Assembly: GCA_905214855.1 (NCBI GenBank) | Contig: CAJMNU010000007.1 | Coordinates: 1-31,535, forward strand | DNA: 31,535 nucleotides | From: an uncultured bacterium | GTDB taxonomy: Bacteria > Bacillota > Clostridia > Lachnospirales > Lachnospiraceae | Direction: 5' to 3' | In this document: positions 7,776 through 15,571 of the stretch, piece after piece | Position numbering within the stretch: position 1 is the first letter of the stretch | Layout of the letters: each line of letters starts with the position of its first letter | Notes under the pieces: generated by a model | What the model was told of the DNA's origin: nothing | Seen by the model: only the letters and a program-made list of their open reading frames with translations | Database searches by the model: none | Translations under genes and position numbers: made by a program

Positions 7776-7819
7776 TAGAAAATATATATTAAATTTTCTT
7801 ATGAAAAGGAGGCAGATTT

Positions 7820-7927
7820 GTGGAAAATAGATTCCGATTAAAAGATCTTCCATCCAAAAGAAACTGGTATGTGAAAAAAGTAGAGGAAGTACTGGATCAT
7901 GGACAAGGTAAAACTGTGGTTTGGTAA
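7820..7927 (+). CDS. Possible small protein of 35 aa
   Basis: A GTG at 7820 is preceded by a near-perfect AAAAGGAGG with a 7-nt spacer. It opens a 35-codon frame beginning MENRFRLKDLPSKRNWYVKK and ending TAA at 7925-7927; a terminator hairpin starts 5 nt later. The product is basic, with no Cys, membrane segment or recognised motif. Start site, frame and terminator make a compact gene-like unit, but no clear promoter is visible and I do not recognise the sequence. It could be the remnant of a longer gene. Confidence 0.38.
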   Translation: MENRFRLKDLPSKRNWYVKKVEEVLDHGQGKTVVW

Positions 7928-7931
7928 AAAG

Positions 7932-7980
7932 AAAGGGAACTGAAGATCAGGAAGAAGAACAATCCTGTTTCAGTCCCTTT
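7932..7980. terminator. Bidirectional terminator, 3' end of the hyd operon
   Basis: AAAGGGAACTGAA (7932-7944) pairs with TTCAGTCCCTTT (7969-7980) with one bulged A, and inner CAGGA/TCCTG extends the stem. On the minus strand the stem is followed by CTTTTT, a good U-tract for the hydA-side transcript. On the plus strand it would end the 7820-7927 unit. Confidence 0.8.
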
Positions 7981-8002
7981 TCTGTTATGATTGGATCATT
8001 TC

Positions 8003-9751
8003 TTAGATCTCATTGATTTTGCGTTTTACATATGTGGTATGCAGCAAGTGATGTGCTTTTTCACTTCCGGGTTCACCCAAGAAAGTTGCATACAGCTCTT
8101 TAATAGCTGGATTTTCATGGGATTTGCGAAGAGTGCTGTTTGCATCTGCATCATACAGAACTTTGGCACGCAGAGCACGGATATCAACTGTGTTGCGAAC
8201 ACTTGCTGGCTGCTGAGGTTGTCCGCCGCCGTTTACACAGCCGCCTGGACATCCCATGATCTCGATAAAGTGGTAAGTTGCCTCACCAGATTTTACCTTT
8301 TCAAGAAGTTCTTTTGCGTTCTTCAATCCGGAAGCAACTGCAATCTTTACATCCATGCCTGCTACATGGTAAGTTGCCTCTTTGATTCCTTCTGTACCGC
8401 GAACCTCTTTGAAATCTACAGAAGGAAGTTCTTCACCTGTTAATGTCTCCACTGCGGTACGGAGTGCTGCCTCCATAACACCGCCAGTTGCACCAAAGAT
8501 GACTGCTGCACCAGTATCCATGCCAAGCGGCATATCATATTCTTCGTCTGGAAGAGACAAAAACTGCATACCTGTGCGCTCAATCATGCGTGCAAGTTCT
8601 CTTGTGGTAAGAGAGAAATCTACATCTGGGACACCATTTGCAGCTTCATCGTCACGTCCGATCTCAAATTTCTTGGCGGTACATGGCATTACACTGACAG
8701 AAACGATATCCTTTGGATCCCATCCCATCTTTTCGGCATAATAGGACTTAACAATGGCGCCAAACATCTGCTGCGGAGATTTACAGGAAGAAAGATTTTC
8801 TGTCATATCAGGGAAATAATGTTCACAGTATTTGATCCATCCAGGAGAGCAGGAGGTGATCATTGGAAGAACACCGCCATTTTTCACACGTTCAAGGAAT
8901 TCATGAGCCTCTTCCATGATCGTAAGGTCTGCACCGAAGTTGGTGTCAAATACTTTATCAAATCCAAGGCGGCGCAGAGCAGCAACCATCTTGCCCTCTA
9001 CATTTGTTCCGATCGGAAGACCGAATGCTTCGCCTAAAGCAGCACGGACAGCTGGAGCGGTCTGTACCACAACGTGTTTTGTTGGATCAGCGATAGCAGC
9101 AAAGACTTCATCTGTACAGTCTTTTTCTGTAAGAGCACCAGTTGGACAGACAGCAATACACTGACCACAGGAAACACAACTGGTTTCTCCCAGTCCCATG
9201 TCAAATGCAGATCCGATGAAAGTGGCAAATCCACGCTCATTTGCACCGATCACACCGATTCCCTGTACTTTTTCACAGACTGCGGAACAGCGGCGGCACA
9301 GGATACACTTGCTGTTATCACGGATCATATGTGCAGCGGAGGTATCGATCTCACTTGGAGTTTTTTCTCCCTCATACAGTTTTTCATCATCCACTTTTAA
9401 TTCTTTACAGAGTTTCTGGAGTTCACAATTTCCGCTTCGGACACAGGACAGACAACTTCTGTTATGATTAGACAAGATCAGCTGTAATGTTTTCTTTCTG
9501 GAATCCAGAACTTTTGGTGTGTTAGTCCAGACTTCCATTCCTTCATTGATCGGGTATACGCAGGATGCAACAAGGCTCTTTGCACCCTTCACTTCAACCA
9601 CGCAGATACGACAGGCAGCAATCTCATTGATTTCTTTTAAGAAACAAAGGGTCGGAATCTCGATATGTGCTAATCTGGCAGCTTCAAGAATGGTTGATCC
9701 CTTAGGAGCGCTGACTTCGATACCATTAATTTTGATTGTAATATTCTCCAT
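8003..9751 (-). CDS. hydA: HydA, catalytic subunit of the electron-bifurcating [FeFe] hydrogenase
   Basis: A 582-aa H2-forming subunit of the cytosolic HydABC complex, which couples NADH and reduced ferredoxin oxidation to H2 production, or the reverse. Domains in order: [2Fe-2S] ferredoxin fold (C36, C47, C50, C64); His/Cys 4Fe-4S segment (H96, C100, C103, C109); two 4Fe-4S motifs (CILCRRCSAVC at 149-159, CVSCGQCIAVC at 192-202); H-cluster domain with L1 TSCSPGW (299-305), L2 MPCTAKKFE (C357) and L3 EIMGCPGGCVNGGGQP (C501, C505); and a C-terminal small-subunit segment. L1 carries Ser302 where CpI-type enzymes have a cluster-ligating Cys. AGGAG precedes the ATG. It is the last gene of the hyd operon, 15 nt after hydB. 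It differs from the group B enzyme at 1-867 and the HydS-like protein at 14261. Confidence 0.96.
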   Translation of the reverse strand: MENITIKINGIEVSAPKGSTILEAARLAHIEIPTLCFLKEINEIAACRICVVEVKGAKSLVASCVYPINEGMEVWTNTPKVLDSRKKTLQLILSNHNRSCLSCVRSGNCELQKLCKELKVDDEKLYEGEKTPSEIDTSAAHMIRDNSKCILCRRCSAVCEKVQGIGVIGANERGFATFIGSAFDMGLGETSCVSCGQCIAVCPTGALTEKDCTDEVFAAIADPTKHVVVQTAPAVRAALGEAFGLPIGTNVEGKMVAALRRLGFDKVFDTNFGADLTIMEEAHEFLERVKNGGVLPMITSCSPGWIKYCEHYFPDMTENLSSCKSPQQMFGAIVKSYYAEKMGWDPKDIVSVSVMPCTAKKFEIGRDDEAANGVPDVDFSLTTRELARMIERTGMQFLSLPDEEYDMPLGMDTGAAVIFGATGGVMEAALRTAVETLTGEELPSVDFKEVRGTEGIKEATYHVAGMDVKIAVASGLKNAKELLEKVKSGEATYHFIEIMGCPGGCVNGGGQPQQPASVRNTVDIRALRAKVLYDADANSTLRKSHENPAIKELYATFLGEPGSEKAHHLLHTTYVKRKINEI

Positions 9752-9766
9752 CTTAGTATTCCTCCA

Positions 9767-11554
9767 TTACTTTTTGTAAATAGCGCCAAATCTACATTTT
9801 TCCATACAAGCGCCACACTTGATACATTTATCCTGATCGATCATATGTGGATTCTTTACGCTGCCGATGATAGCGCCGTTCGGACAGGTGCGGGCACAAA
9901 GAGTACACCCTTTACACTTATCTGCATCAATATGATAGGAGAGAAGTGCTTTACAAACACCTGCAGGACAGGTTTTATCCTTGATATGTGCAATATACTC
10001 ATCACGGAAGTAGCGGAGAGTAGACAAGACAGGGTTAGGAGCTGTCTGACCCAGAGCGCAGGCAGAATTTTCCTTGATGTAATAGCAAAGTTGTTCCAAT
10101 TTATCAAGATCTTCCATGGTAGCCTGACCCTTTGTGATCTTGGTGAGGATTTCCAACATACGCTTTGTACCAATACGGCAAGGAGTACATTTTCCGCAGG
10201 ATTCATCTACGGTGAATTCCAAGAAGAATTTAGCGATGTCTACCATACAATCATCTTCATCCAGAACGATCAGACCACCAGAACCCATCATAGAACCAAT
10301 TGCGATCAAGTTGTCATAGTCGATCGGAACATCAAAATGTTCTGCTGGGATACATCCACCAGATGGACCACCTGTCTGGGCTGCTTTGAATTTCTTTCCA
10401 TTTGGAATACCACCGCCGATCTCTTCAATAACGGTACGCAGTGTAGTTCCCATTGGGATTTCTACAAGACCGGTATTATTGATCTTGCCGCCCAGAGCGA
10501 ATACTTTTGTACCCTTGGATTTCTCAGTACCCATAGAGGAGAACCATTCTGCGCCATTTAAGATGATCTGTGGGATATTGGCATAGGTTTCTACGTTATT
10601 TAACAGAGTTGGTTTCTGGAACAGACCTTTTTGTGCTGGGAAAGGAGGTCTTGGTCTTGGTTCGCCACGATTTCCTTCTATGGAAGTCATGAGAGCGGTC
10701 TCCTCACCACAGACAAATGCACCTGCGCCAAGGCGAAGGTCAATATCAAAGTCAAAACCAGAACCAAAGATATCTTTTCCAAGTAATTCTGCCTCTCTTG
10801 CCTGATTGATCGCAATTCTAAGACGCTCAACAGCGATCGGATATTCTGCACGGACATAGATATAGCCTTGATGTGCTCCTACTGCATATCCGGCAATGGT
10901 CATTGCTTCAAGGACAGCATGTGGATCACCTTCCAGAATGGAACGATCCATAAATGCACCGGGATCTCCTTCATCCGCATTACAGCAGACAAATTTTTCG
11001 TCCGCATCATTTTGCTTTGTCAGTTTCCATTTTAATCCAGTCGGGAAGCCGCCGCCTCCTCTTCCTCTCAAACCGCTGTCCATGATGACCTGAATGACTT
11101 CATCTGGTGTCATCTCAGTCAATGCTTTTCCAAGTGCAGCATAACCTCCAGTACCAATATATTCTTCAATGACTTCAGGATTGATAACACCACAGTTTCT
11201 TAATGCGATGCGATGCTGCTTTTTATAGAAATCTGTGTCACTCAATGCCTTTACACCAGAAGCGGTGACAGTTTCTTTATAAAGAAGTCTTGTAACAACA
11301 CGTCCTTTTAATAAATGTTCTGATACGATCTCAGGGATATCTTCTACTTTTACCATAGAGTAGAAACTGGCATCCGGATATACGATCATGATCGGACCTA
11401 AAGCACAGAGACCATGGCAGCCAGTCTGCACTACAGAAACCTCATCGGTAAGTCCGACTTTATCAATTTCTTTTTTCAGAGCCTCAATAATCTGCTGGCT
11501 TCCAGAGGAAGTACATCCGGTTCCGCCGCAGACCAAAACATGTGAACGATACAT
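9767..11554 (-). CDS. hydB: HydB, NADH-binding flavin subunit of the bifurcating hydrogenase
   Basis: A 595-aa NuoF-like subunit carrying FMN and the NAD(H) site. N-terminal thioredoxin-like [2Fe-2S] domain with C9, C14, C46 and C50; FMN/NADH core with GLRGRGGGGFPTGLKW and NADEGDPGAFMDRS; 4Fe-4S site ESCGKCTPCRIGT; and a C-terminal two-cluster ferredoxin domain (CKGCTLCARTCP, CIKCGACMEKC). This domain order is that of HydB in trimeric bifurcating hydrogenases rather than plain complex I NuoF. The start follows AGGAGGA at good spacing. It lies 15 nt after the [2Fe-2S] protein gene and 15 nt before hydA, so co-translation is likely. NADH rather than NADPH preference is a family expectation, not shown here. 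Confidence 0.95.
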   Translation of the reverse strand: MYRSHVLVCGGTGCTSSGSQQIIEALKKEIDKVGLTDEVSVVQTGCHGLCALGPIMIVYPDASFYSMVKVEDIPEIVSEHLLKGRVVTRLLYKETVTASGVKALSDTDFYKKQHRIALRNCGVINPEVIEEYIGTGGYAALGKALTEMTPDEVIQVIMDSGLRGRGGGGFPTGLKWKLTKQNDADEKFVCCNADEGDPGAFMDRSILEGDPHAVLEAMTIAGYAVGAHQGYIYVRAEYPIAVERLRIAINQAREAELLGKDIFGSGFDFDIDLRLGAGAFVCGEETALMTSIEGNRGEPRPRPPFPAQKGLFQKPTLLNNVETYANIPQIILNGAEWFSSMGTEKSKGTKVFALGGKINNTGLVEIPMGTTLRTVIEEIGGGIPNGKKFKAAQTGGPSGGCIPAEHFDVPIDYDNLIAIGSMMGSGGLIVLDEDDCMVDIAKFFLEFTVDESCGKCTPCRIGTKRMLEILTKITKGQATMEDLDKLEQLCYYIKENSACALGQTAPNPVLSTLRYFRDEYIAHIKDKTCPAGVCKALLSYHIDADKCKGCTLCARTCPNGAIIGSVKNPHMIDQDKCIKCGACMEKCRFGAIYKK

Positions 11555-11569
11555 CTGCTGTTCCTCCTA

Positions 11570-11950
11570 TTATTTGATATCTCCGGCTGCGCCGAGGGTG
11601 TATTCTTCTACGATCTGACCACGGATCAGGTGCTGCTCTACAAGAGTTAATGCTTTTTCCGGAGTCATTTTGATATATGTAACTTTTGGTTTTCCAGGTT
11701 CCATTACCTCAACGATCGGTTCATATTTACAAAGTCCGATGCATCCGGTCTGAGTAACAGAAACTTTATCTGTAAGTCCTCTTTTTTGAACTTCCTGTGC
11801 AAGTGTATTTAAAACAGGTCTGGCACCACTGGCGATTCCACAGGTTGCCATACCTACCACTACACGTGTGTGGGTATGATCTTCCGCACGCATACCTACC
11901 TGACTCTGCATCTTAGCACGAATGGCTTTTAATTCTTCTAATGATTTCAT
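11570..11950 (-). CDS. Thioredoxin-like [2Fe-2S] ferredoxin-domain protein of the hyd operon
   Basis: A 126-aa protein. After a ~28-residue helical N-terminus, residues about 29-115 have the thioredoxin-like ferredoxin fold also seen at the start of HydB. Cys are present at C37, C70 and C74 (VTQTGCIGLC). The position four residues after C37, Cys in HydB (C9/C14), is not Cys here, so only three of four usual ligands are visible; the cluster may be absent or ligated differently. AGGAGG precedes the ATG. Proteins of this kind are common in clostridial hydrogenase operons (a fourth gene sometimes called hydD); a role as auxiliary electron carrier is inferred. Confidence 0.82.
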   Translation of the reverse strand: MKSLEELKAIRAKMQSQVGMRAEDHTHTRVVVGMATCGIASGARPVLNTLAQEVQKRGLTDKVSVTQTGCIGLCKYEPIVEVMEPGKPKVTYIKMTPEKALTLVEQHLIRGQIVEEYTLGAAGDIK

Positions 11951-12018
11951 ATGAGTGAACTCCTCCTATCTGTACTGGTGGCTTTTTTATTGCTTTATCA
12001 ATCCTGAACATCAGGAGA

Positions 12019-12573
12019 TCAAAAAAAACCACCATCTACTTCTGACTTATTTTCTTCCAGATATTCTCTTATGTATTGGGATATCTCAGGAACATCAAAG
12101 GGTACACCTCCAAGGATTTCCCGAAATTTGCGAGTATCCAAACAGAATGATTTTTCGTTATATGTATATGTATATAAAAAATCTGTGTCTGGATGATAGA
12201 CAATAAGTGAATGGATTGTAGATGTCATATCTCCCAGCGGCATCCGATCAATGCTGGAAAGAATAAAAACAGCTGTCACTATAGTTCCTTTTCCGACAGT
12301 GGACTGGATGGAGAAAGTTCCTCCTGTCAGTTCAGCTGCACTCTTAAAAAAAGGAATCCCAAGACCAACTTTACGTGTCTTTCGGGTAGTAAAAAAAGGA
12401 TCTGTGACCTGTTCGATCTGTTCTGGTGTCATACCACAGCCATCATCTTTGATCATAATGGTGAGGGTATCTTTCATAAGATCAATGGTCACGGAAATCT
12501 CTACCAGAGAAGCGTTGGCACGAGTAGAATTTTCTGCGACATCCAAAATATTCAGTGAAATTTCAGGCATCAT
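12019..12573 (-). CDS. GHKL-type ATPase without phosphoacceptor domain, hyd operon
   Basis: A 184-aa protein with one histidine-kinase-like ATP-binding domain: N-box DVAENSTRANA, G1 DDGCGM, a region with PFFTTRKTRKVGLGIPFFKSA, and the GTFSIQSTVGKGT end. No HisKA or other dimerisation/phosphoacceptor domain precedes it; about 65 C-terminal residues of unknown role follow. The start at tandem ATG codons (12573/12570) is 4 nt after the hydC stop, so translation is probably coupled; reading the frame further upstream would overlap hydC. Genes like this recur between hydC and hydB in Clostridia and are usually labelled histidine kinases. Without a His donor or receiver partner, a protein kinase or redox-gated ATPase acting with the divergent HydS cluster is possible. 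Confidence 0.82.
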   Translation of the reverse strand: MMPEISLNILDVAENSTRANASLVEISVTIDLMKDTLTIMIKDDGCGMTPEQIEQVTDPFFTTRKTRKVGLGIPFFKSAAELTGGTFSIQSTVGKGTIVTAVFILSSIDRMPLGDMTSTIHSLIVYHPDTDFLYTYTYNEKSFCLDTRKFREILGGVPFDVPEISQYIREYLEENKSEVDGGFF

Positions 12574-12577
12574 AGGC

Positions 12578-13072
12578 TTACTCGTATTTGGCAAGAATTC
12601 CAGGGATATCATCCGGAACCAGACGACCATACACTTCATCGTTGATCATCATGACAGGGGCTAGACCACATGCACCTACACAACGGCAGGAATCCAGCGA
12701 AAACTTGCCGTCAGGAGTACACTCTCCATTGGTGATCCCCAAGATCTCTTCCAGTTTTTTGAAAATTTCTCCAGAACCTTTTACATAACATGCAGTACCA
12801 AGACAGACAGAAATCTGATAACGTCCTTTTGGCTGGAGTGCAAACTGAGAATAAAATGTAGTAACTCCGTATATTTTTTCCAATGGAATACCTGTTTCAT
12901 CCGAGATCATAGTCTGGACTTCAATAGGAAGATAACCATAGATTTCCTGAGCTTTTTGAAGAATGGGCATCAAAGCGCCCTTTGTGTCTTTAAGTTCGGC
13001 AATGCACGCACGGAGTGCGGCTTCCTGCTCACTTGTCCCATGAAATGGAACTCCCTGTTTCTTACACGCCAT
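12578..13072 (-). CDS. hydC: HydC, NuoE-like [2Fe-2S] subunit of the bifurcating hydrogenase
   Basis: A 164-aa NuoE-family subunit passing electrons between HydB flavin and the complex. An N-terminal helical bundle (about 12-80, with YGYLPIEVQ and GVTTFYSQF) precedes the thioredoxin-like cluster domain with ligands C90, C95, C131 and C135 (CLGTACYVKG; CRCVGACGLAP). Length is typical. It is the first gene of the minus-strand hyd operon. The Shine-Dalgarno (AGCAGG) is weaker than elsewhere in the operon. The upstream region is described at 13073-13471, including a perfect inverted repeat 23 nt before the start codon. HydA, HydB and HydC downstream make a complete trimer. Confidence 0.95.
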   Translation of the reverse strand: MACKKQGVPFHGTSEQEAALRACIAELKDTKGALMPILQKAQEIYGYLPIEVQTMISDETGIPLEKIYGVTTFYSQFALQPKGRYQISVCLGTACYVKGSGEIFKKLEEILGITNGECTPDGKFSLDSCRCVGACGLAPVMMINDEVYGRLVPDDIPGILAKYE

Positions 13073-13471
13073 GAATTAAAACCTGCTACTAAAATATGTA
13101 TAACGATATACATACTAGATGATTTGCTATAATCCTATAAATTATAGATCCTGATCCAGTCATCTGTATCTATAAATCTATTGCATGATCAGATATAGGT
13201 TCTTATCATCTAAATAGCTTTTCCTTTCCTAAATTTTTGTTTTGCCTTTGGTTCTTGGGACTTGCACCATTGGCGTATTGGACAATATATACAGTATATT
13301 ACCATGAAGGGGTAAAAAAATCTATAATATTGTGATAAGTTTTTTCAAAAATACAAGATGTGATTGTTGATTATTCATAGTACAGATGGTATGCTGATAC
13401 TAATAGATTGTGTAAAAAGGTTGTTTTTTGCAGAGAAATGTAAAAATATGTCCGAAAAAGGAGGGGCTTTT
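13073..13471. other. Divergent control region between hydC and the HydS module
   Basis: About 400 bp with no convincing gene. For hydC, a perfect -10 TATAAT is at 13146-13141 (minus), but no matching -35 lies 16-18 nt upstream, as in activator-dependent promoters. For the rightward operon, TTGCAC (13262-13267), 18 nt, TATATA (13286-13291) is one option; a weaker one is TTGATT, 17 nt, TATGCT near 13363-13391. Inverted repeats lie at 13095-13114 and 13127-13147 (CTATAAT/ATTATAG, overlapping the hydC -10). I looked for a Rex box and found no convincing one. Confidence 0.5.
13095..13114. promoter_or_regulatory. Perfect 8-bp inverted repeat upstream of hydC
   Basis: TATGTATA (13095-13102), ACGA, TATACATA (13107-13114). 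It lies 23-42 nt before the hydC start, downstream of the candidate -10, so it could be an operator or a leader hairpin. Confidence 0.5.
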
Positions 13472-13819
13472 ATGACAGTAAAGGATGCGCGTGATGTATT
13501 GGGGGCTAGAGTGCTGGTCGGTGAAGACTTGATGGATACGGAGGTCAGAAGTGCCTGCGGTTCTGATATGATGAGTGATGTACTTGCTTTTTCTAAGGAT
13601 CATTCTATTTTATTGACAGGACTTTGCAATCCTCAGGTGATCCGAACGGCAGAGATGTTGGATATTGTCTGCATTATTTTTGTACGGGGCAAAAAACCAG
13701 ATGATACAATACTGGAAATGGCCCGTGAGAGAGGTTTGGTCGTTCTGGCAACAGGACACAGGATGTTTTCTGCCTGTGGTATGTTATACAAAGCTGGATT
13801 AAACGGAGGTGCGATCTGA
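13472..13819 (+). CDS. DRTGG-domain protein, first gene of the HydS module
   Basis: A 115-aa protein made of one DRTGG-type domain, with recognisable segments ACGSDMMSDVLAF, ILLTGLCNPQVIRTAEM, IIFVRGKKPDD and a C-terminal ATGHRMFSACGMLYKAGL. The start at ATG 13472 is set by AAAAAGGAGGGG; earlier in-frame ATGs lack such a site. DRTGG domains occur next to CBS domains and in phosphotransacetylase-type proteins and may bind a nucleotide; their role here is unknown. The gene is followed after 1 nt by the RsbW-like ATPase and is the first of five tightly packed genes. Three Cys (in residues ACGS, GLCN and SACG) could be redox-active, which is speculation. Confidence 0.78.
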   Translation: MTVKDARDVLGARVLVGEDLMDTEVRSACGSDMMSDVLAFSKDHSILLTGLCNPQVIRTAEMLDIVCIIFVRGKKPDDTILEMARERGLVVLATGHRMFSACGMLYKAGLNGGAI

Positions 13820-13820
13820 T

Positions 13821-14243
13821 ATGGAAGATACAATGGTATTGACGTATGATGTTCCTTCGGATGATTTTACCAGAGCGGGAGAGGCGAGCAGTGATGTAAA
13901 ATCAAAACTCAAAATGCTGGGAGTAGATCCGGCGGCAGTCAGAAAGGTAGCCATTGCAATGTATGAAGGAGAGATCAATATGGTCATCCATGCCAATGGC
14001 GGAACGATCACCGTGGAGATCACACCTGAGAGGATAAAGATGGTTCTTGCTGATGTAGGACCGGGAATACCAGATGTGGATCTTGCGATGAGAGCGGGAT
14101 ATTCAACAGCACCTGATGAGGTCAGATCTTTGGGATTCGGGGCAGGAATGGGACTTCCAAATATGAAGAAGTATTCAGATGAGATGGAGATCGATACAGA
14201 GATTGGTGTGGGGACAACAATTACAATGGTGGTCAACATATAG
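13821..14243 (+). CDS. RsbW/SpoIIAB-like ATP-binding protein
   Basis: A 140-aa single-domain GHKL ATPase of the anti-sigma factor / serine kinase type: N-box EGEINMVIHA, G1 DVGPGIP, G2 GFGAGMGLPNM and the closing VGTTITMVV. The start at ATG 13821 follows GGAGGT with a 10-nt spacer; a GTG at 13809 overlaps that site. It begins 1 nt after the preceding stop, so translation is coupled. Family members phosphorylate a Ser of an antagonist or sequester a sigma factor, but no STAS-domain antagonist or sigma factor is adjacent. A DRTGG protein or the HydS-like protein may be its partner. It and the gene at 12019-12573 are two distinct GHKL ATPases on either side of the divergent region. Confidence 0.85.
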   Translation: MEDTMVLTYDVPSDDFTRAGEASSDVKSKLKMLGVDPAAVRKVAIAMYEGEINMVIHANGGTITVEITPERIKMVLADVGPGIPDVDLAMRAGYSTAPDEVRSLGFGAGMGLPNMKKYSDEMEIDTEIGVGTTITMVVNI

Positions 14244-14260
14244 AGGATTGGGGTGATGGA

Positions 14261-15571
14261 ATGGATAAATTTTATCATTCTGTGCGGCTGGATGAAAGTC
14301 TGTGCAAGGGATGTATTAACTGCATCAAACGGTGTCCTACAGGAGCGATCCGTGTGCGCAACAAAAAGGCACAGATTAATAAAAAATTTTGTATTGATTG
14401 TGGAGAGTGTATACGGATCTGTCCACATCATGCAAAGAGGGCTACATATGACAGAGTGGATGTGTTAAAGGAATTTAGTTATACAGTAGCGCTGCCAGCA
14501 CCTGCATTGTACAGTCAGTTTAACCATTTGGATGATGTCAATATTGTACTTGCTGCGCTTTTGAAAATGGGATTTGATGATGTATACGAAGTCAGTGCAG
14601 CGGCTGAGATCGTTAGTGATGCGACCAGAGAATATATTGCACAGCACAGAGAAGATCTTCCGCTGATCAGTACAGCCTGCCCTTCAATCGTGCGTTTGAT
14701 CCGTGTCCGTTTTCCGAATTTGATCGATCATCTTCTTCCATTAAAGCCTCCGATCGAGGTGGCTGCGGGACTTGCTGTACAGCATGCTATGGAAAAGACG
14801 GGACTGCCACGGGAAAAGATAGGCATTATCTTTATTTCTCCATGTCCTTCAAAGGTCAGTTATGTCAAAAATCCACTCTGTGTAGAAAAGAGTGAGGTAG
14901 ATCGGGTTTTGGCTATCAAAGATGTATATCCAAAACTCCTTTCTTATATGAAAGAAGTCGGTAGTGACGTGCCGGAACTGGCATTGTCCGGAAAGATAGG
15001 AATTAGTTGGGGAAGGAGCGGAGGAGAGGCAAGTGGTCTGCTCACGGACAGTTATCTGGCGGCAGATGGGATTGAGAATGTGATCCGTGTTTTGGAAGAT
15101 CTGGAAGATCAAAAGATCGATAATCTGGAATTTATTGAGCTGAATGCATGCAGTGGCGGTTGTGTCGGTGGTGTACTCACTGTGGAAAATCCATATGTTG
15201 CTGAGGTGAAGTTAAAAAGATTGAGAAAGTATATGCCTGTAGCAAAGAGCCACATGAATGATGAAGAAAATGCACAGGTATGCCAACAGATCCACTGGAC
15301 GAAAGAAGTGGAATATGAACCAGTATTTAACCTTGGAGATAATATGATAGAGAGTCTTTCAAGATTAAATCAGGTGGAACGACTGACAAAAAGACTTCCC
15401 GGCTTGGATTGTGGCTCTTGTGGTGCGCCGACCTGCCGTGCTTTGGCAGAGGATATTGTGAGAGGAGAAGCATCAGAAAAGGACTGTATTTATCGGATCA
15501 AGGATGATCTGCAGCGATTATTGGAGGAAAAGGGGCAGAAGAAAGATGACGATTCAAAACTTAATGGATAG
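14261..15571 (+). CDS. HydS-like [FeFe]-hydrogenase-related protein, putative H2/redox sensor
   Basis: A 436-aa protein. Two N-terminal 4Fe-4S motifs (C15/18/21/25 and C44/47/50/54), an H-cluster-type domain (about 75-345), and a C-terminal 4Fe-4S domain of the RnfB/CdhD kind (LPGLDCGSCGAPTC... with a distal Cys). H-cluster ligands appear kept: C140, C195 (SPCPSK) and both Cys of ELNACSGGCVGG. L1 reads STACPS: Ala139 sits where the proton-relay Cys is in CpI, and the 55-residue gap from C140 to C195 matches CpI C300-C355. There is no PAS domain, so it resembles group D HydS rather than the PAS-bearing group C form. Loss of the relay Cys predicts slow turnover, suited to sensing. It sits between an RsbW-like ATPase and a DRTGG protein whose start overlaps its end by 26 nt. 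Confidence 0.88.
   Translation: MDKFYHSVRLDESLCKGCINCIKRCPTGAIRVRNKKAQINKKFCIDCGECIRICPHHAKRATYDRVDVLKEFSYTVALPAPALYSQFNHLDDVNIVLAALLKMGFDDVYEVSAAAEIVSDATREYIAQHREDLPLISTACPSIVRLIRVRFPNLIDHLLPLKPPIEVAAGLAVQHAMEKTGLPREKIGIIFISPCPSKVSYVKNPLCVEKSEVDRVLAIKDVYPKLLSYMKEVGSDVPELALSGKIGISWGRSGGEASGLLTDSYLAADGIENVIRVLEDLEDQKIDNLEFIELNACSGGCVGGVLTVENPYVAEVKLKRLRKYMPVAKSHMNDEENAQVCQQIHWTKEVEYEPVFNLGDNMIESLSRLNQVERLTKRLPGLDCGSCGAPTCRALAEDIVRGEASEKDCIYRIKDDLQRLLEEKGQKKDDDSKLNG

Noticed and set aside
7991..8443. Open frame on the plus strand opposite hydA
   Set aside because: It is the antisense of a strongly supported hydA with no ribosome binding site or recognisable motif; composition effect of the coding strand.
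9845..10561. Long open frame on the plus strand opposite hydB
   Set aside because: Shadow of hydB; low-complexity Cys/Thr/Phe-rich translation without motifs.
13330..13352. TTGTGATAAG...TTTTTTCAAA as a Rex-binding site
   Set aside because: Only the left half resembles a Rex half-site; the right half does not mirror it.
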